Shown here one piece after another: positions 15,320 to 16,766 of a stretch of 16,766 bases of DNA. Location: assembly GCA_012515725.1 (NCBI GenBank), contig JAAYXU010000026.1, positions 1 through 16,766 on the forward strand. The letters run 5' to 3'. Both the position numbers and the translations under genes were made by a program. Source of the DNA: Clostridiales bacterium (GTDB taxonomy: Bacteria > Bacillota > Clostridia > Christensenellales > UMGS416). Each line of letters begins with the position of its first letter. The first letter of the stretch is position 1. The notes under the pieces are model-generated. The model was not told the DNA's origin. It saw only the letters and a program-made list of their open reading frames with translations, and made no database searches.

Positions 15320-15335
15320 TGAATCACCGACTTTT

Positions 15336-15358
15336 CTTTTGATACTAAAAATCAAAAG
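15336..15358. repeat. Inverted repeat at the transcription start, candidate operator
   Basis: CTTTTGAT (15336-15343) and ATCAAAAG (15351-15358) are perfect inverted repeats separated by 7 bases. They begin right after the -10 box of the minus-strand promoter and span the expected transcription start, so they could be a repressor site or a 5' mRNA hairpin. Confidence 0.45.
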
Positions 15359-15359
15359 T

Positions 15360-15388
15360 ATTTTACCATAATTTCCAGCAGAGTTCAA
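15360..15388 (-). promoter_or_regulatory. Promoter of the peptidoglycan-binding protein gene
   Basis: On the minus strand TTGAAC (15388-15383), a 17-base spacer and TAAAAT (15365-15360) with TGg extension. It sits about 40 bases before the ATG at 15319. Confidence 0.75.
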
Positions 15389-15794
15389 CCCGGGTCAGTT
15401 TATTTATTGGATATCCGTACCGGCGGTATACGATTTTACAGAGAAATATTCGCATGTAGATGGGACGCGGGAGCGGCAGGCTCGCGTATGGGGAAAACGG
15501 GTGGGGCGGAGTTGCCTGTAGGTTATAGCGTATAGTCACCGGAGATCCTTGACGAACGCGGCGGTATCGCATACCATGAGGAAGTCAAACGGAATAGGGA
15601 AAGCTCCGTAATCAACGCATCTGCATTTGCGGGATACGGGCAGGTTCGAGTATGCGTGGCTGGCCGACGCTCCCGCGCTGAACCGTCCTTTTATGCCCGC
15701 GCATTAACATGTGGCGCGGGCGACGCGCCTGTCGATGGGCTGGGGTTCGTGCAGCGCGAGTGCAGGCACGATCAGTATATGGAGGGGGAAGAGG
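15389..15794. other. Gene-free stretch of about 400 bases before rsmI
   Basis: I read all frames and see no protein with recognisable similarity, no ribosome binding site tied to a sensible start, and no tRNA fold. Short hairpins occur, such as the one at 15695-15721 and GAGC/GCTC near 15472-15484. I find no confident promoter for rsmI: TTGCCT at 15512 with TATAGT at 15531 has a 13-base spacer, which is too short, and TTGACG at 15549 has a poor -10. It may hold a decayed gene, a small RNA or a long leader. Confidence 0.5.
15695..15721. repeat. GC-rich hairpin upstream of rsmI
   Basis: GCCCGCGC (15695-15702) and GCGCGGGC (15714-15721) form a perfect 8-bp stem with an 11-base loop. There is no T-run on either side, so it is not an ordinary terminator; its role is unknown. 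Confidence 0.4.
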
Positions 15795-16667
15795 ATGACG
15801 GACGAGATAAACCGCGGCTCCGGAACGCTTTATATTACCGGCACGCCCATAGGAAATCTCGAGGACATCACGATGCGCGCGCTGCGGATACTAGGCGTGG
15901 TCGATATCGTAGCGGCTGAGGACACCCGGCGGACGCGGGCGCTCCTGACCCACTTCGGACTGAGCAGGAAGCTCGTTAGCTACCACGAGCATAACCGACG
16001 GGAAGCGGGGGAGCGACTGCTCGCGGAGCTTGCGAAGGGCCGTGATGTGGCGCTCGTTACCGACGCGGGTATGCCCTGCGTCAGCGATCCCGGCTGGGAG
16101 CTGGTACGCGACGCGCGGCAGATCGGTATCCCGGTGACGGTAGTGCCCGGGCCCGCGGCGCTCACCGCCGCGGCGGCGCTGTCGGGGCTGGACGCGGGCC
16201 GATTCGTGTTCGAGGGATTCCTGCCGCGAGAGCGGCGGGAACGGGAGCAGCGACTGCGCGCGATGGCCGCGCAGGATCGGGCGATCGTCCTCTACGAAGC
16301 TCCTCACAGGTTAGCGCGGACGCTCGCCGATCTGCTGGACGCGCTGGGAGATCGCTGCGCCGCGCTGTGCGGCGAGCTGACGAAGATGCACGAGCGGGTG
16401 ACGGTGGAGCGGCTCTCGGCGCTCTCGGATATGTTCGCACAACAGGAACCCCGGGGAGAATATGTGCTGGTCATAGAGGGGCAGCAGGTGCGCGAACCGG
16501 CGCCCGAATGGAAAGCGCTGACGCTGGAGCAGCATATTAGGGTTATGATGGCGACCGGACTACAAAAAAAGGAAGCTGTCCGCGAAGTAGCCAGGCTCCG
16601 CGGGATACCGAAGTCCCAGGTGTACGAAGCCGGGCTTTCGATCCGCGCGGGCAGTGACGAGCAATAA
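15795..16667 (+). CDS. rsmI: 16S rRNA (cytidine1402-2'-O)-methyltransferase
   Basis: RsmI adds the 2'-O-methyl group to C1402 of 16S rRNA, in the decoding centre, using S-adenosylmethionine. The 290-residue protein carries the family motifs in order: TLYITGTPIGNLEDIT (11-26), AAEDTRRTRALL (40-51), SYHEHN (62-67), ALVTDAGMPCVSDPG (86-100), VVPGPAALTAAAALSG (116-131), FEGFLPR and VLYEAPHRL. Near the C-terminus, QKKEAVREVARLRGIPKSQVY is the small helix-turn-helix-like part common in this family. The ATG at 15795 is chosen because GGAGGGGG lies 6 bases upstream and the motifs begin soon after; the frame continues upstream from 15711 but that extension has no similarity. Confidence 0.94.
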   Translation: MTDEINRGSGTLYITGTPIGNLEDITMRALRILGVVDIVAAEDTRRTRALLTHFGLSRKLVSYHEHNRREAGERLLAELAKGRDVALVTDAGMPCVSDPGWELVRDARQIGIPVTVVPGPAALTAAAALSGLDAGRFVFEGFLPRERREREQRLRAMAAQDRAIVLYEAPHRLARTLADLLDALGDRCAALCGELTKMHERVTVERLSALSDMFAQQEPRGEYVLVIEGQQVREPAPEWKALTLEQHIRVMMATGLQKKEAVREVARLRGIPKSQVYEAGLSIRAGSDEQ

Positions 16668-16696
16668 AAAAGGGGCTGTCGCACTAAACCAGCCCC
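16668..16696 (-). terminator. Terminator for a minus-strand gene to the right of the window
   Basis: GGGGCTG (16672-16678) and CAGCCCC (16690-16696) form a 7-bp stem with an 11-base loop. On the minus strand it is followed by six T residues (complement of the A-run 16666-16671), overlapping the rsmI stop. On the plus strand no T-run follows. Confidence 0.6.
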
Positions 16697-16702
16697 GGGG
16701 AA

Positions 16703-16742
16703 CAAAAGGCGGCGACTGGCAGTAGCCAGAAGCCGTCTTTTG
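16703..16742. repeat. 40-base imperfect palindrome after rsmI
   Basis: CAAAAGGCGGC (16703-16713) pairs with GCCGTCTTTTG (16732-16742), and inside, after a GA/AA internal loop, CTGGC (16716-16720) pairs with GCCAG (16725-16729) around AGTA. The A and T runs lie within the stem, so it could act as a weak terminator in either direction or be a copy of a small repeat family. Confidence 0.5.
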
Positions 16743-16766
16743 CTGTAAGATATTGCTTGTGAACAA

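Noticed and set aside
15643..15651. GGTTCGAGT resembling a tRNA T-loop
   Set aside because: The flanking bases do not pair into a T-stem, and no acceptor, D or anticodon arms fit around it.
15656..15919. 87-codon open frame overlapping the start of rsmI
   Set aside because: It has no ribosome binding site or similarity, and its second half is an out-of-frame reading of rsmI.
1..16766. CRISPR arrays, IS elements, phage genes, toxin-antitoxin pairs, rRNA or tRNA genes
   Set aside because: I saw no regularly spaced repeats, transposase or integrase motifs, or RNA gene signatures; a tool-based scan could still find something short that I missed.

Overview
The window looks like chromosomal DNA of a spore-forming member of the Bacillota, most likely class Clostridia, with GC-rich genes. 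Three things support this: dipicolinate synthase genes (dpaA, dpaB) next to an aspartate kinase; the block rpmB (divergent) / yloU / fakA / recG, which is a known Firmicute neighbourhood; and strong AGGAGG ribosome binding sites with sigma-A-like promoters, five of six carrying an extended -10 (TGn) element. I see no phage, IS, CRISPR, tRNA or rRNA features.

Layout. (1) 1-2063: a URO-D/MtaA-like protein on the minus strand, cut by the left edge, is transcribed away from a sorbitol-6-phosphate dehydrogenase-like SDR enzyme, which ends at a clear terminator. (2) 2088-7069: a likely five-gene transcription unit runs from a near-consensus promoter to a 15-bp-stem terminator. It encodes a hotdog thioesterase with the FlK Thr/Glu/His set, a PHP-domain phosphoesterase, a membrane-anchored VanW protein with a calcium-binding-type repeat tail, a divergent PRPP synthetase and a xylose-isomerase-like TIM-barrel protein. 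(3) 7188-9889: dpaA-dpaB-dapG, which makes dipicolinic acid for spores and supplies aspartyl phosphate to the lysine/diaminopimelate/dipicolinate pathway. (4) 9928-14475: rpmB (L28, zinc-ribbon form) on the minus strand, divergent from yloU-fakA-recG, with a hairpin terminator between fakA and recG. (5) 14496-15388: a secreted peptidoglycan-binding protein on the minus strand with its own promoter, terminator and a palindrome at the start of transcription. (6) 15389-15794: about 400 bases with no gene I can support. (7) 15795-16742: rsmI, followed by two hairpins.

Most genes are conserved housekeeping or sporulation functions. The less ordinary parts are the five-gene unit that mixes CoA-ester, nucleotide, cell-envelope and sugar-phosphate functions, the atypical PRPP synthetase, the Cys/His-rich C-terminal domain of the secreted protein, and the empty stretch before rsmI. 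I did not find convincing evidence of a new defence, mobile or biosynthetic system here.
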